Source: Planctomycetaceae bacterium (lineage in GTDB: Bacteria; Planctomycetota; Planctomycetia; Planctomycetales; Planctomycetaceae). Taken from it: a stretch of 64,000 nucleotides of DNA. Positions 53,194-61,893 of the stretch are shown here, piece after piece (position 1 is the stretch's first letter; every line of letters starts with the position of its first letter). Below the pieces are notes generated by a model. It had not been told where the DNA came from. It made no database searches and saw only the letters and a list, made by a program, of their open reading frames with translations. A program made the translations under genes and the position numbers. The stretch lies in the NCBI GenBank assembly GCA_020850695.1, contig JADZEF010000081.1, forward strand, positions 1 through 64,000, written 5' to 3'.

Positions 53194-55311
53194 TCAAGGG
53201 GCTTGAGTCATGCTGTGCGCCCCGGCCGTCCGTGGGGAGGTCCGCGACGCACTTGGCATTCCGCGCGACATCCAGCCGAAGATCCCGCCCGCCGGCTTGG
53301 CCGGCGCGGTCCGCGCCTGCAACTCGTGAGGATAGCACTCTTCGTCGTAGTAGAGCTGGTACGCAGACTGGAAGAACGCAATCGTGTCGAGCACCCCATC
53401 GCGACTCGACGCGGTTCGCGTCGTCAGTTCGAAGGTTGCCGGATCGAGCTGGAATTCCCAGTGACGCCGCCCCGATCCCAGGACCGTCATCTTGTGATCG
53501 GCCGAGAGCAGAGCGACCTCGTGGTTGTGCTGCATCAGGGCATAGCCCTCTTCGGCCCGGATCGCGCGGGCGTCGCGTCCGAAGAAGACCGACTTGTACT
53601 CGCCTCCCAGCGCGCCCATCACGGTGGGGGCGACATCCAGCGAGCACGCGAGCGTCGAGGACCGCTCTCCCGCATGGCTCTTGTCAGGGAAAATCATCAA
53701 CGCCGGAACGCGATAAGACTTCATCGGAAACTGCTGTCGGCCGTAGACCCGCGCCCCGTGGTCGCCCATGACGACGAACAGCGTGTTCTCATACCACGGT
53801 TTCTTGCGGGCCTGCTCGAAGAACCAGCCGAGGGCCCAGTCCGCGTATTTCACCGCATTGTCGCGCGTCTGGTCCGACGAGGGCCGGTCGATGCGGCCAT
53901 CCGGATAGGTGAAGGGGCGATGGTTCGACACCGTCAGCATGACGTTGAAGAACGGATTCCCCGTCGTCGCCATCTGGTCCATTTCCTCCAGGCCGCGACG
54001 GAACAGGTCTTCGTCCGCCACGCCCCACGCATTGGTGAATGACGGATCCACGTAGTCGCTCTGCTCACAGAACCGATTGAACCCATTCGCCGTCATGAAT
54101 TGGCGGACGCCGTCGAACGTGCCGTTGCCCCCGGTCATGAAGAGCCGCTCGTAGCCGCGCTGCTCAAGGACGTTGGCCAGCGTGTAGACGCGGTCCGACT
54201 TATCGCGTTTCAGGATCGACTCGGTCGGAATCGGCGGCAGCGACGTCAGCACCGCTTCGAGGGCCCGTGCAGTCCGGTTGCCCGTCGCGTAGAAGTTCTC
54301 GAAGAGCAATCCTTCACGGCAGAGTTCGCTGAAGTTCGGCGTCAGTCCCTGTTTGCCTCCGAGCGTTTCGACGTAGTCCGAGCCGAGGCTCTCCTCGAGG
54401 ATCAACACGACGTTCCAGGGGCGCTCCGCCGCGCCGGACGAGACCGTCCGATCGATCGGATTGTCGGACTCTCCGACGAAGGCATCGGCCTGGTGACCGA
54501 TCCGCTTGCGGAGACGATCATGCGCCAGCTTCTTGTCGATCGTCAGGTACAGCCGGTCAAACTCGAACCGGCACGTCCATGCGTGATAGCCGAAGCTGTA
54601 GACTCCGTTCATGGCGCACTGGTTGGCGACGCGGTCTTCGGTGACTTCCGAATCCCTCACTCGGGTTGTCGACAGCAGCGAGACCAGGGCAACCGCCCAT
54701 GCCAGTGGCACGCCGTATCGCGCTCCTCTCGACGTCGTCGACGCCAGCGCCGCATGGAGCCGCGGCCGCAGCAGAAAAATCATCGACACCGCGGCCAGCC
54801 CGACTCCCAGCAGCAGCCAGCCCACCGGATACGACTGCTGGATGTTGCAGCAGACCTCGGTTGGATAGACGAGGTATTCGAAGGCGATGTAATTGAGTCG
54901 CGAATCGAACTCTCCGAAGAACAAGTATTCGGCGACGCACAGCAGCGGCAGAAAGACCAGCGAGAACGTCCAAAGTGACTCGTGGAACCAGCGGCTCCAG
55001 GCGGCCTTCATCTGCCGGTGCGGGGTGATTGTCAAATGCAGCATCTGCAGCGTGACGGCCAACAGCGAGATCAACACGTCGAACCGGAGACCCGCGACGG
55101 AGATGCTCAACCACTCCGCCGCGGCCAGCTTCGTCCAGCCGACATAAACTCCCGTCAGCACCACACGCAATCCGAACGACCACAGCAGCATCAGCACCAT
55201 GAGGTCGAGGACCAGCCGGAACCGACCAAGCCGCACTGCCGCCGGTTCTTTTTCGGCGACAACGGCAGTCTTCGGAGAAGCGGGCATCGTGGTTGCGGTG
55301 GCGGTCGACAT
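53194..55311 (-). CDS. LtaS-like membrane sulfatase (phosphoglycerol transferase family)
   Basis: A 705-residue protein with four or five N-terminal membrane helices (residues about 30-215) and an extracytoplasmic sulfatase-fold domain. NVVLILEESLGSDYVETLG is the first metal site, and FYATGNRTARALEAVLTS holds a Thr that aligns with the LtaS nucleophile (T in GNRTA). GNPFFNVMLTVSNHRPFTYP, then TLFVVMGDHGARVYG, give the Asp/His metal ligands. Relatives transfer phosphoglycerol or phosphoethanolamine to lipids and sugars at the cell surface. Planctomycetes lack typical teichoic acids, so the substrate is open. It is followed 20 bases later by tag on the same strand. Confidence 0.87.
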   Translation of the reverse strand: MSTATATTMPASPKTAVVAEKEPAAVRLGRFRLVLDLMVLMLLWSFGLRVVLTGVYVGWTKLAAAEWLSISVAGLRFDVLISLLAVTLQMLHLTITPHRQMKAAWSRWFHESLWTFSLVFLPLLCVAEYLFFGEFDSRLNYIAFEYLVYPTEVCCNIQQSYPVGWLLLGVGLAAVSMIFLLRPRLHAALASTTSRGARYGVPLAWAVALVSLLSTTRVRDSEVTEDRVANQCAMNGVYSFGYHAWTCRFEFDRLYLTIDKKLAHDRLRKRIGHQADAFVGESDNPIDRTVSSGAAERPWNVVLILEESLGSDYVETLGGKQGLTPNFSELCREGLLFENFYATGNRTARALEAVLTSLPPIPTESILKRDKSDRVYTLANVLEQRGYERLFMTGGNGTFDGVRQFMTANGFNRFCEQSDYVDPSFTNAWGVADEDLFRRGLEEMDQMATTGNPFFNVMLTVSNHRPFTYPDGRIDRPSSDQTRDNAVKYADWALGWFFEQARKKPWYENTLFVVMGDHGARVYGRQQFPMKSYRVPALMIFPDKSHAGERSSTLACSLDVAPTVMGALGGEYKSVFFGRDARAIRAEEGYALMQHNHEVALLSADHKMTVLGSGRRHWEFQLDPATFELTTRTASSRDGVLDTIAFFQSAYQLYYDEECYPHELQARTAPAKPAGGIFGWMSRGMPSASRTSPRTAGAHSMTQAP

Positions 55312-55365
55312 GGCAATACCAGGCGAAAGACAGTGGAAATCGGCGACTGCAGAATCTTTGAGACA

Positions 55366-56448
55366 CTACGCAGCGACCCGGTCGCCACGACGCACGACGG
55401 ACTGCACTCCTTGCCAGACACGCTCGACGTCGAGTTCATCAAGGCAGGCGAGGTGCCGGCGGCCGCGGTGCGGGCAGGTCTTGCGATAGCTCGCGGCGCA
55501 CCCGACGCGGGTCGAGACGAGAGCATGGCGATCGCCCGGCGGCCCTGAACGCACGGCACTGGTGCAGGTGAAGACGCCGACAACCGGCGTGCCAACTCCG
55601 GCCGCCAGATGCATGGGCCCGGAATCGTTTGTCAGCATCACGTCGACCGATTCAAGGATGGCGGCCAGTTGCAGCAGAGACGTCTTCCCGGAAAGGTTCA
55701 CCACTTGTCCGCTCGGCAGAAACTCTTCGAGCAGTTTCTGGAGTTGCTCGGTCAGCACATGGTCGCCGGGGCCTCCGAGAATCACGGCTGAGAATCCGAA
55801 GGTGCGGCAGGCCTTGGATGCCACGACCGCGAACTTCTCGACGGGCCACCGCTTCGTCACCCACTTGGCTCCGGGGTTAATGGCCAGCAGCGGGCGCCGG
55901 AGCGAACCGAGCTGCGCCATCGCCCAGTTCCGATGCTCGTCGTTCATCGGCACGCAGGTCTGCGGAGTACGATCACCGAATCCCAGCGCTTCGGCCACGC
56001 GCCAGTACCGGGCGTGGGCCGGAACCTCACGGTCGGTGCCGGGAATCAGCAGATGACTCGCCCAGTGGGACATCTCGCGGGAGGTTTCGAGACCGACGCG
56101 CCACTTCGCGTGCGTGGCCCACGCCATCATTCCCGTCCTCAGCAATCCCTGCAGATCGAGGACGAGATCGAAGTCGCGCCGGGCCAGGTCGTTCCACATC
56201 CGACGCCACGCGAAGACGCCGCCGCGCCGATCGAACGGGATGACCGCGTCGAGGTCCGGGTGTCCCTGCAGAATGTCGCTGATCTCGCGGTTGATGACCC
56301 ACGAAATCTCGGCGGATGGAAAGCGCTCGCGAAGGACCGGCAGCAGCGGGAGCGTCTGAACGACATCCCCCAGAGCACTCGGCTTCAGGATGCAGACGCG
56401 CCGCGCGTCGATCGTCCGCAGATCCGCGGGCGTGATCCGTCCCCGCAT
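55366..56448 (-). CDS. Family 9 glycosyltransferase (heptosyltransferase-like)
   Basis: A 360-residue GT-B enzyme resembling LPS heptosyltransferases WaaC/WaaF. VCILKPSALGDVVQTLPLL is the N-terminal motif. FDLVLDLQGLLRTGMM, LLAINPGAKWVTKRWPVEKF and MLTNDSGPMHLAAGVGTPVVGVF are typical; the last contains the nucleotide-sugar site. CAASYRKTCPHRGRRHLACL contains cysteines near the C-terminus. It would add a sugar to lipopolysaccharide core or a related glycolipid on the cytoplasmic face. It follows flhB by 155 bases on the same strand, possibly in a separate transcript, and precedes the LtaS-like gene by 54. Confidence 0.88.
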   Translation of the reverse strand: MRGRITPADLRTIDARRVCILKPSALGDVVQTLPLLPVLRERFPSAEISWVINREISDILQGHPDLDAVIPFDRRGGVFAWRRMWNDLARRDFDLVLDLQGLLRTGMMAWATHAKWRVGLETSREMSHWASHLLIPGTDREVPAHARYWRVAEALGFGDRTPQTCVPMNDEHRNWAMAQLGSLRRPLLAINPGAKWVTKRWPVEKFAVVASKACRTFGFSAVILGGPGDHVLTEQLQKLLEEFLPSGQVVNLSGKTSLLQLAAILESVDVMLTNDSGPMHLAAGVGTPVVGVFTCTSAVRSGPPGDRHALVSTRVGCAASYRKTCPHRGRRHLACLDELDVERVWQGVQSVVRRGDRVAA

Positions 56449-56603
56449 ACTCTCATCCTTGAGACCGGTCTCAGAAGTGCCGTGCGGCGGCAGCGCGTTC
56501 TCGCGACTGCCTCCATCCCTCCGCCGGCTACTATAAAAATCGTTCGGATCTTATTCCGACATGTCAAAGAGAGGAAGACCAGTGTCGGCTGCCTGAATGA
56601 CTG

Positions 56604-57707
56604 TCACTGACCATTCCGCCGCAGCAGCTCCTGCGGGGTCTTGCCGGTCACCGAGTAAACGTATTTCATGATTTCCACGAACACTTCGTACATCTCGACC
56701 GGAATCGTCTCGCCGACCCGCACCATCTTGTAAAGCGCCTGGGCGAGCGGTCGACGTTCGATGATCGGGATACCATGCTCCGCGGCGATGCGTCGGATGA
56801 TTCCCGCGAGGTCGCCCTTCCCCTTCGCCACGACGGCGGGCGCCATCATCGTCTTGGGGTCGTATTTCAAGGCGATCGCGATTTCCGTCGGATTAGTAAT
56901 CACGACGTTCGCCGTCTTCACCTTGTCGAGTTCCTGCGCCTTCAGCAGCTTCTGCCGCTGCTCGCGGAAGTGCGCCCGGATCTTCGGATCGCCTTCCGAG
57001 TCCTTGTACTCGTCGACGACCTCCTGCCGGGTCATCTTGATCTGACGCTCGAAGCTCCACCACTGCCAGCCGAAGTCACCCAGCGCGAGAACAAACAGCA
57101 CGATGGCCAGCAGCAGCGCGAGATTCACCATCGACTTCATCATCAGAAGCAGAAACAGGCCGATATCGGCATCGGTGGTTGGCAGGAATTGCGGGATCTC
57201 ACGCCAGATGAACCACGCCGCCAGCAGGCCGAGCCCCGCGAGCTTTGCAAGGCTGCCTGCCAGCCTCATCCAGCCCTGCATCGAGAAAATTCGCTTGAGA
57301 CCGCCCACCGGGTTGAGGTTCGACCACTTGATCTCCAGCAGTTCCGGCAACCACAGGAACCCGACCTGCCCCATTCCGACGATCACGCCAGCCCCGGCCG
57401 CCAGCAACATCAGCGGCAGCATGTGAATGGCGCACCACTCGAGCACCGAGCGGAACTCGTCCGTCAGGAAACCCGCGTCGAAGCTGGTTCGCGGCGCGCG
57501 TTCGAGGCGGCTGCGCAGGAACTGTCCGAGCGATTCGACAGCCGGCGTCCCGAGTGCCCACAGTCCGATCGCCAATGCCAGGAGGTGCGACGCGGTGATG
57601 AGGTCGTGGCTTCTCGCGACCTGCCCCTTCCGCCGCAGCTCCTGGCGTTTCCTCTCGGTCGGCTCTTCCGTCCGATCGCCAACGTCATCCGGTGATTCAT
57701 CGTCCAT
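56604..57707 (-). CDS. flhB: Flagellar export apparatus protein FlhB
   Basis: A 367-residue FlhB of normal length. The N-terminus EEPTERKRQELRRKGQVARS is typical. Four membrane helices lie at about 38-55, 95-118, 150-168 and 192-212. The cytoplasmic domain begins after KMTRQEVVDEYKDSEGDP. The autocleavage loop is N272-P273-T274-E275 instead of NPTH. The rest, IAIALKYDPKTMMAPAVVAKG and PLAQALYKMVRVGETIP, is conserved. FlhB switches export specificity after cleavage between N and P. It ends the fliO-P-x-Q-R-flhB cluster and lies 176 bases after fliR, across a hairpin-rich gap. Confidence 0.94.
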   Translation of the reverse strand: MDDESPDDVGDRTEEPTERKRQELRRKGQVARSHDLITASHLLALAIGLWALGTPAVESLGQFLRSRLERAPRTSFDAGFLTDEFRSVLEWCAIHMLPLMLLAAGAGVIVGMGQVGFLWLPELLEIKWSNLNPVGGLKRIFSMQGWMRLAGSLAKLAGLGLLAAWFIWREIPQFLPTTDADIGLFLLLMMKSMVNLALLLAIVLFVLALGDFGWQWWSFERQIKMTRQEVVDEYKDSEGDPKIRAHFREQRQKLLKAQELDKVKTANVVITNPTEIAIALKYDPKTMMAPAVVAKGKGDLAGIIRRIAAEHGIPIIERRPLAQALYKMVRVGETIPVEMYEVFVEIMKYVYSVTGKTPQELLRRNGQ

Positions 57708-57719
57708 GGCGGCGGAAAA

Positions 57720-57879
57720 GGATGGGGCGAGGGGGAGATGGGGGCATGGGGGGGCTGGCTTCCTGTCCCACCCACGTCAAACGATTCGACTGTGGTCTCT
57801 CAACAAACAGCTACACGACGAACCACCTCACGGCATTGTCTTCATCCCCCCATCTCCCCATCCCCCCCTCGCCCCATCC
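57720..57879. repeat. Purine-rich long inverted repeat between fliR and flhB
   Basis: 57720-57735 pairs perfectly with 57864-57879, and pairing continues imperfectly inward to about 57754/57843, around a loop of roughly 90 bases. It fills almost the whole fliR-flhB gap. It could act as an attenuator, mRNA stabiliser or mobile repeat. Confidence 0.8.
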
Positions 57880-57883
57880 TTCT

Positions 57884-58861
57884 TCACCCGAGCCCCGTCA
57901 GGGCCGCACGGAGCGAATCAACCACGGCAGGGACAACATCGCACACCTGCCGTCCAATGCCCGTCAGCGAGACGGCGAGGACCAGAAAGCTGAGGATTGC
58001 TCGAACGGGAAAGCCGAGGACGAGGATCTGAATCTGTGGGACGCTGTGGCCGAGGTATCCCATCGCGATTCCAACCAGCGACATCACGGCGAATACCGGG
58101 GCTGCGGCCTGAATCCCGAGGACAAGCGATTGATGGACCACGTCGCGGAGGAGTTCGACGGCCGTGATGGAGACGAAGGCCTCACCGACCGGCAGCGTCT
58201 GGAACGATTCGAGCAGCGCGCCGACGATCTGCAGATGCCCGCTCAGCGGATGAGCGAGGAGCAGGGCCGTGATGCCAAACAGGTAGAGGAAGCGTCCGGT
58301 CGTTGCTCCACTGATTTCGAGGCCGGGACTGGCGATCTCGCCGAGAGCCACACCCGACTGCTGATCGATGATTTCGCCCGCGAGCTGCAGTCCCGACAGG
58401 ATCGCCAGAACGCCGAGTCCGAGGACCAGCCCCAGCACAAACTCTCCTGCGGTGAGCCAGGCGTATTCAAAGAGTGTCTGCGGGAAGCGCGGTGCGGTGC
58501 GGTATTGGGCGAGGGTGATCGAGCCTTCGGCATCAGTCGGGATCTCGAACCGCACGCGGAGGACCTCGGGGATCTCCGCCTGCGTCAGTTGGCCGTCGCG
58601 GTCCAGGTCGAGCCGATCGAAGCCCGCTTCCTGCTGCCGCGCCAGCGTCGGCGTGACGAGGAGCGAAAGCGTGACGACGATCAGCACACGGACGTTCGCC
58701 GGAACGACGGACATTCCGAAGACCGGTCCGATCGTCATCAACCCGCTCACACGGACGAGCACCAGGGTGAAGGCGTAGAAATGCTGCGTCGCCAGGTCGA
58801 GCAACTGGCGGTTGCTCCACTGCAGAATCGGGTCAACGAGGTGCTGGTCGAGGAACGACAT
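57884..58861 (-). CDS. fliR: Flagellar export gate protein FliR with an EF-hand loop insertion
   Basis: A 325-residue FliR, about 65 longer than usual. FTLVLVRVSGLMTIGPVFG and VRVLIVVTLSLLVTPTLA are the first membrane segments. Then an extra hydrophilic region, residues about 76-125, contains a canonical EF-hand loop D85-E96 (DLDRDGQLTQAE) followed by IPEVLRVRF and a second polar stretch to about 129. Conserved core resumes at FEYAWLTAGEFVLGLVLGLG, then GEIIDQQSGVALGEIASPG and VGIAMGYLGHSVPQIQILVLGFPVRA. FliR forms the export channel entrance with FliP and FliQ. The loop position predicts exposure outside the cytoplasm. Neighbours are fliQ and flhB in the usual order. Confidence 0.92.
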   Translation of the reverse strand: MSFLDQHLVDPILQWSNRQLLDLATQHFYAFTLVLVRVSGLMTIGPVFGMSVVPANVRVLIVVTLSLLVTPTLARQQEAGFDRLDLDRDGQLTQAEIPEVLRVRFEIPTDAEGSITLAQYRTAPRFPQTLFEYAWLTAGEFVLGLVLGLGVLAILSGLQLAGEIIDQQSGVALGEIASPGLEISGATTGRFLYLFGITALLLAHPLSGHLQIVGALLESFQTLPVGEAFVSITAVELLRDVVHQSLVLGIQAAAPVFAVMSLVGIAMGYLGHSVPQIQILVLGFPVRAILSFLVLAVSLTGIGRQVCDVVPAVVDSLRAALTGLG

Positions 58862-58894
58862 GGTGCCGAAGCGTTTGTCTGCGGTGCGCGGGCC

Positions 58895-59161
58895 TCAGAG
58901 TGCCGAAGGAATCGCCCGGAACAACGTGATCGAGTAGTCGGTCAGCGAGGTGATGATCCACGGCAGCGTCAGCAGCATCGTGAGCATCATCACGATGATC
59001 TTCGGAACGAATGCCAGCGTCTGGTCCTGCAGCTGCGTGACGGCCTGAAGCACGTTGACGACGAGGCTGACGACGACCGCCACGATCAAGATCGGGGCGC
59101 CAACCACCAGCGACAGCATGATGGCCCCGCGGCTCAGTTCCACAACCTGGTCGAGAGTCAT
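58895..59161 (-). CDS. fliQ: Flagellar export protein FliQ
   Basis: An 88-residue protein of standard FliQ length with two membrane helices (AIMLSLVVGAPILIVAVVVSLVVNVL and FVPKIIVMMLTMLLTLPWII). QAVTQLQDQTLAFVPKI is the conserved cytoplasmic link. FliQ joins FliP and FliR in the export gate. ATG 59161 has AAGG directly upstream; an earlier in-frame start at 59191 would add ten residues without homology. It lies 33 bases before fliR. Confidence 0.94.
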   Translation of the reverse strand: MTLDQVVELSRGAIMLSLVVGAPILIVAVVVSLVVNVLQAVTQLQDQTLAFVPKIIVMMLTMLLTLPWIITSLTDYSITLFRAIPSAL

Positions 59162-59240
59162 CCTTGAACTTCCCTGTCGAATTCCTGTCACCGGCTGTTT
59201 TTGGGCAATCCGCGAATTTCACCGCTCGGTCGATTCGAAG

Positions 59241-59660
59241 CTATGGCCGATGTCGGCCGACGGTGCTTTCCACCTTGTGGATCTCGGACACGCGCTCGTC
59301 CCGCTCCCGGGCGATTGTCTGCACGGCGCCGATGAACGTGGACGGGTGCTCGGTCTCGAATCGGAGAAAATAGCCCAGCGCCGAGTTTCGAACGTCCGCG
59401 CAGCCGGCCTGGAGCCACGCCACGCGAAGCGACAGCGAGTCGCGTTCTTCGATCGCCCTCTGCACTTCAGGTATCGCCAGTTTCGGATCGGCCGACAGCA
59501 GCTTGTCGAGCTCGACTTGCGGCGCCGGTTTGAGAAGCGGGTCGCGCAGCGACGTCTTGGACGCGAGCAGCACCGGCAGGAGCCCCACGAGCGAAACGAC
59601 GATCGCCCAGCAGAACACACGGGCGAATGGGACGGGCGGGTTATTGGAATGAAGTTCCAT
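59241..59660 (-). CDS. Unknown single-pass membrane protein within the fli cluster
   Basis: A 139-residue protein lying between fliP and fliQ on the same strand, 32 bases after fliP. Residues 14-33 are a membrane helix (VFCWAIVVSLVGLLPVLLAS). The rest is soluble and helical, with LDKLLSADPKLAIPEVQRAI and a coiled-coil-like EERDSLSLRVAWLQAG. The N-terminus is short and cytoplasmic by charge. No family recognised. Its place in the export-gate operon suggests a flagellar role or a lineage-specific accessory subunit, which is inference. A weak ribosome-binding site makes the exact start uncertain. Confidence 0.65.
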   Translation of the reverse strand: MELHSNNPPVPFARVFCWAIVVSLVGLLPVLLASKTSLRDPLLKPAPQVELDKLLSADPKLAIPEVQRAIEERDSLSLRVAWLQAGCADVRNSALGYFLRFETEHPSTFIGAVQTIARERDERVSEIHKVESTVGRHRP

Positions 59661-59692
59661 CGCAGGTCAGTCTTGGTACTCGGACGAATTCA

Positions 59693-60802
59693 TCAAGATC
59701 CCACCAGCCGCACACTTTCGACCAGCATCCCGACGGTCAGCATCCAGCCGTCGATGAGCACGAACAGCAACAGCTTGAGTGGGTTCGAGATCAGCACCGG
59801 CGGCAGCATCATCATCCCCATGCTGGTGAGGATCGACGAGACCACCATATCGATCACCAGAAAGGGAAGATAGATCTGGAAGCCGATGACGAAGGCGGTC
59901 TTGAGTTCGCTTAACATGTAGGCCGGGAGCAGTACGCTGAGCGGGACGTCCTCGTAGTTCTCGGGCTCGACATACTCCTCGGCGGCACGAGTGCCGGCCG
60001 CAGGGCGCTGCATCTCGAGCAGCATCCAGATGCTGTCGCTGTTCCCCGTCTGCTCGATCTGGTCGGCCATGAACTGCCGGATCGGCTGCAGCGTCAACCG
60101 CGTCGCCGCCGCAAAACGATCTTCGCCGTTCCGCATCCCTTCGATCGGAGCCTCTTCCGTGTACGGCTTCACCCCCGCGTCGTAGGCCTTCTGCCACACG
60201 GGGGCCATCACGAAAAACGTGAGGAAGAGGCAGAGCGAGACGATCACCTGGTTGGGCGGAAGCTGCTGCGTTCCGAGCGCCTGCCGCAACAGTCCGAAGA
60301 CGATGACGAACCGGATAAAGCACGTCGTCATGATGAGGATCGACGGCGCGAGACTGAGGATCGTCAGAACGAACATCAGCCGCAGCGTCGACGACATCCC
60401 CTGCGGCGACGTCATCTGCTCGAGGTTTGGGGGGGCCGGCGGGACGAGCAGGTTCGGGGCTTCCGCACCGGCGGGCACAACGCGATCGTTGGCGACGCGT
60501 GGGCGCGGGGGACGGGGTGGTTCGCCGCGTCCGTTGATTTCGACATCGCCGCGGGTGGGCACGACGCGTCCCGCGCCGGCTTCCTGGCCGGCGGCAGCGC
60601 CGGACATCACGGCGAGAATGCCGATCGCGACCAGTGCCGTTCGCAGTGAGGTGACGCCGAGGCCGAGAGGCTTGGCCGCTCCGTAGCACGGGCACTCATG
60701 CCCGTGCGTGCTCGACAGATTCTTCACTGGCTCACGGGCAGGAGTGCCCGTGCGACGGTTGTTGTCGAGGTTCTCCGCACCCTCCGAGTCACTATGCCAC
60801 AC
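59693..60802 (-). CDS. fliP: Flagellar export gate protein FliP with unusual N-terminus
   Basis: A 369-residue FliP. A GTG at 60802 overlaps the fliO stop by 11 bases. Residues 1-50 are unusual and are partly encoded by a hairpin repeat (see repeat entry); a signal-type hydrophobic segment follows ([19 protein letters not shown]). A Pro-rich spacer precedes the core: [42 protein letters not shown], then [21 protein letters not shown] and [13 protein letters not shown]. The large loop between helices, including [19 protein letters not shown], is typical. FliP builds the export channel. The true start could be further in, but no good internal candidate with a ribosome-binding site is present. 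Confidence 0.9.
   Translation of the reverse strand: MWHSDSEGAENLDNNRRTGTPAREPVKNLSSTHGHECPCYGAAKPLGLGVTSLRTALVAIGILAVMSGAAAGQEAGAGRVVPTRGDVEINGRGEPPRPPRPRVANDRVVPAGAEAPNLLVPPAPPNLEQMTSPQGMSSTLRLMFVLTILSLAPSILIMTTCFIRFVIVFGLLRQALGTQQLPPNQVIVSLCLFLTFFVMAPVWQKAYDAGVKPYTEEAPIEGMRNGEDRFAAATRLTLQPIRQFMADQIEQTGNSDSIWMLLEMQRPAAGTRAAEEYVEPENYEDVPLSVLLPAYMLSELKTAFVIGFQIYLPFLVIDMVVSSILTSMGMMMLPPVLISNPLKLLLFVLIDGWMLTVGMLVESVRLVGS
60686..60752. repeat. Double CCGTAG-type hairpin repeat inside the fliP reading frame
   Basis: Two hairpins: arms 60686-60694/60699-60707 (9 bp, loop CTCA) and 60733-60740/60745-60752 (8 bp, loop GGAG). The first is preceded by CCGTAG at 60681. The segment is translated as part of the fliP N-terminus. 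A related CCGTAG hairpin is at 61673-61694. Confidence 0.75.
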
Positions 60803-61532
60803 GGAACTCCTCCTCTCCCGCGTTCGCCGCGCTGGATCGCTGGAACCGGCGGGCGAAGGCTTCGTCGGGCAGGCTGTCGGGAAGACGTGCGGTTGTTTCG
60901 GCGGACGATTTCGTCTTGGTCGATCGGGAGGGGGAGGGCGTTGCAGTTACGTCCTCTCCCCGCTGGAAGAGCGTACGAAAGGTGTCGACGTACGATTCGC
61001 CGTTGGTCGGCCGGCGGCAAAGCCCGGCCAGCAGATCGACTTCCACCGGGTCGCTCACTTCCGAGAGATTCTCGACACCGGCCGGCGAAACGCCGAGGAC
61101 GAGAATTTTCGACCCGAGACGGACAAGCCACAGCGTGGTGCGGGGATCGAGCGGGCGGCGTCCCAGGACGTCGACCGCATCACGCGGCAGGCCCGGCGTG
61201 ACACCGGGACCGTGCCGCTTCCACAGGGTGGCTCCTGCGAGAACGACAATCAGCAGCAGGACCAGCGGCCCGCCCACCGCCCACGGAGACGACGAGACCC
61301 GCGACTTCGTTTCACCGGCCGCGTCGTTCTCGCTGCGGGAACTGGAGTTCTTTGAGATCCGCCGCGGGGCGGGCTCGTCGACGGGAGCTTCCGTTGCGCG
61401 CAGTCGCTGCCCTTTGCGAGGTGTCGCAACGGCCGGGATTTCTTCGTCGGCGTACTGCGCATGGACGGACTCGGAGAGCGCCAGCAGCGCTATCAATCCG
61501 AATCCGATCGCGATGAAATATGTGCGCAGCAT
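60792..61532 (-). CDS. fliO: FliO-like flagellar export protein
   Basis: A 246-residue protein at the head of the fli cluster. Residues 1-25 are a signal or first membrane segment ([19 protein letters not shown]). A polar linker rich in Pro, Arg and Ser follows, then a membrane helix ([19 protein letters not shown]) near 90. RKRHGPG-type residues, then [20 protein letters not shown] and [18 protein letters not shown], match the FliO cytoplasmic domain. FliO is a scaffold for FliP ring assembly. ATG 61532 is chosen; TTG 61550 would add six residues. The stop overlaps the fliP start, suggesting coupled translation. Confidence 0.85.
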   Translation of the reverse strand: MLRTYFIAIGFGLIALLALSESVHAQYADEEIPAVATPRKGQRLRATEAPVDEPAPRRISKNSSSRSENDAAGETKSRVSSSPWAVGGPLVLLLIVVLAGATLWKRHGPGVTPGLPRDAVDVLGRRPLDPRTTLWLVRLGSKILVLGVSPAGVENLSEVSDPVEVDLLAGLCRRPTNGESYVDTFRTLFQRGEDVTATPSPSRSTKTKSSAETTARLPDSLPDEAFARRFQRSSAANAGEEEFRVA

Positions 61533-61893
61533 CCTTGCCACCCCTGACAAAGCTCGCGGGCTCAGCCTGCGAAGACAGGTGAAATACCGCGACGCGGCAA
61601 CTGCGCCAAGACGGATTCAAGACGTGAGTGCAACTCCGTGCAGTGAGAGTGCGTTGCCGTGAGTCTTCCGTAGTCCGGCCTTCCCAGGCCGGACGAAACC
61701 TCCCCGACCCGGTAAAGGCCCGGCGACGAAGCGGAACATCGGCGGGTACAGCGCGATAGTGAGGGATTTGACACGGTAGGCTTCGACGCCTCGTTGCTCC
61801 CGTTCAAGACAGAATCGCGTGCGGTTGGCCGTGTCGCGATTTCCAGCCATACTGTCGGTCATCCCTGTTTCGTCGTCGCGCGGGGCCGGTTCC
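61533..61893. other. Divergent intergenic region, 361 bp
   Basis: It lies between fliO (minus) and the dehydrogenase gene (plus) and must contain the promoter for the whole fli cluster. I see no convincing sigma-28 or sigma-54 element. It contains the 61673-61694 hairpin. Confidence 0.35.
61673..61694. repeat. CCGTAG-type hairpin, 9-bp perfect stem
   Basis: 61673-61681 and 61686-61694 are perfect inverted complements around loop TCCC. Preceded by CCGTA, as is the hairpin at 60686. Likely the same dispersed repeat family with a different stem sequence. Confidence 0.6.

Noticed and set aside
57692-59167. 491-codon plus-strand frame opposite fliR and fliQ
   Set aside because: Gln/Asp/Arg-rich antisense of two membrane proteins.
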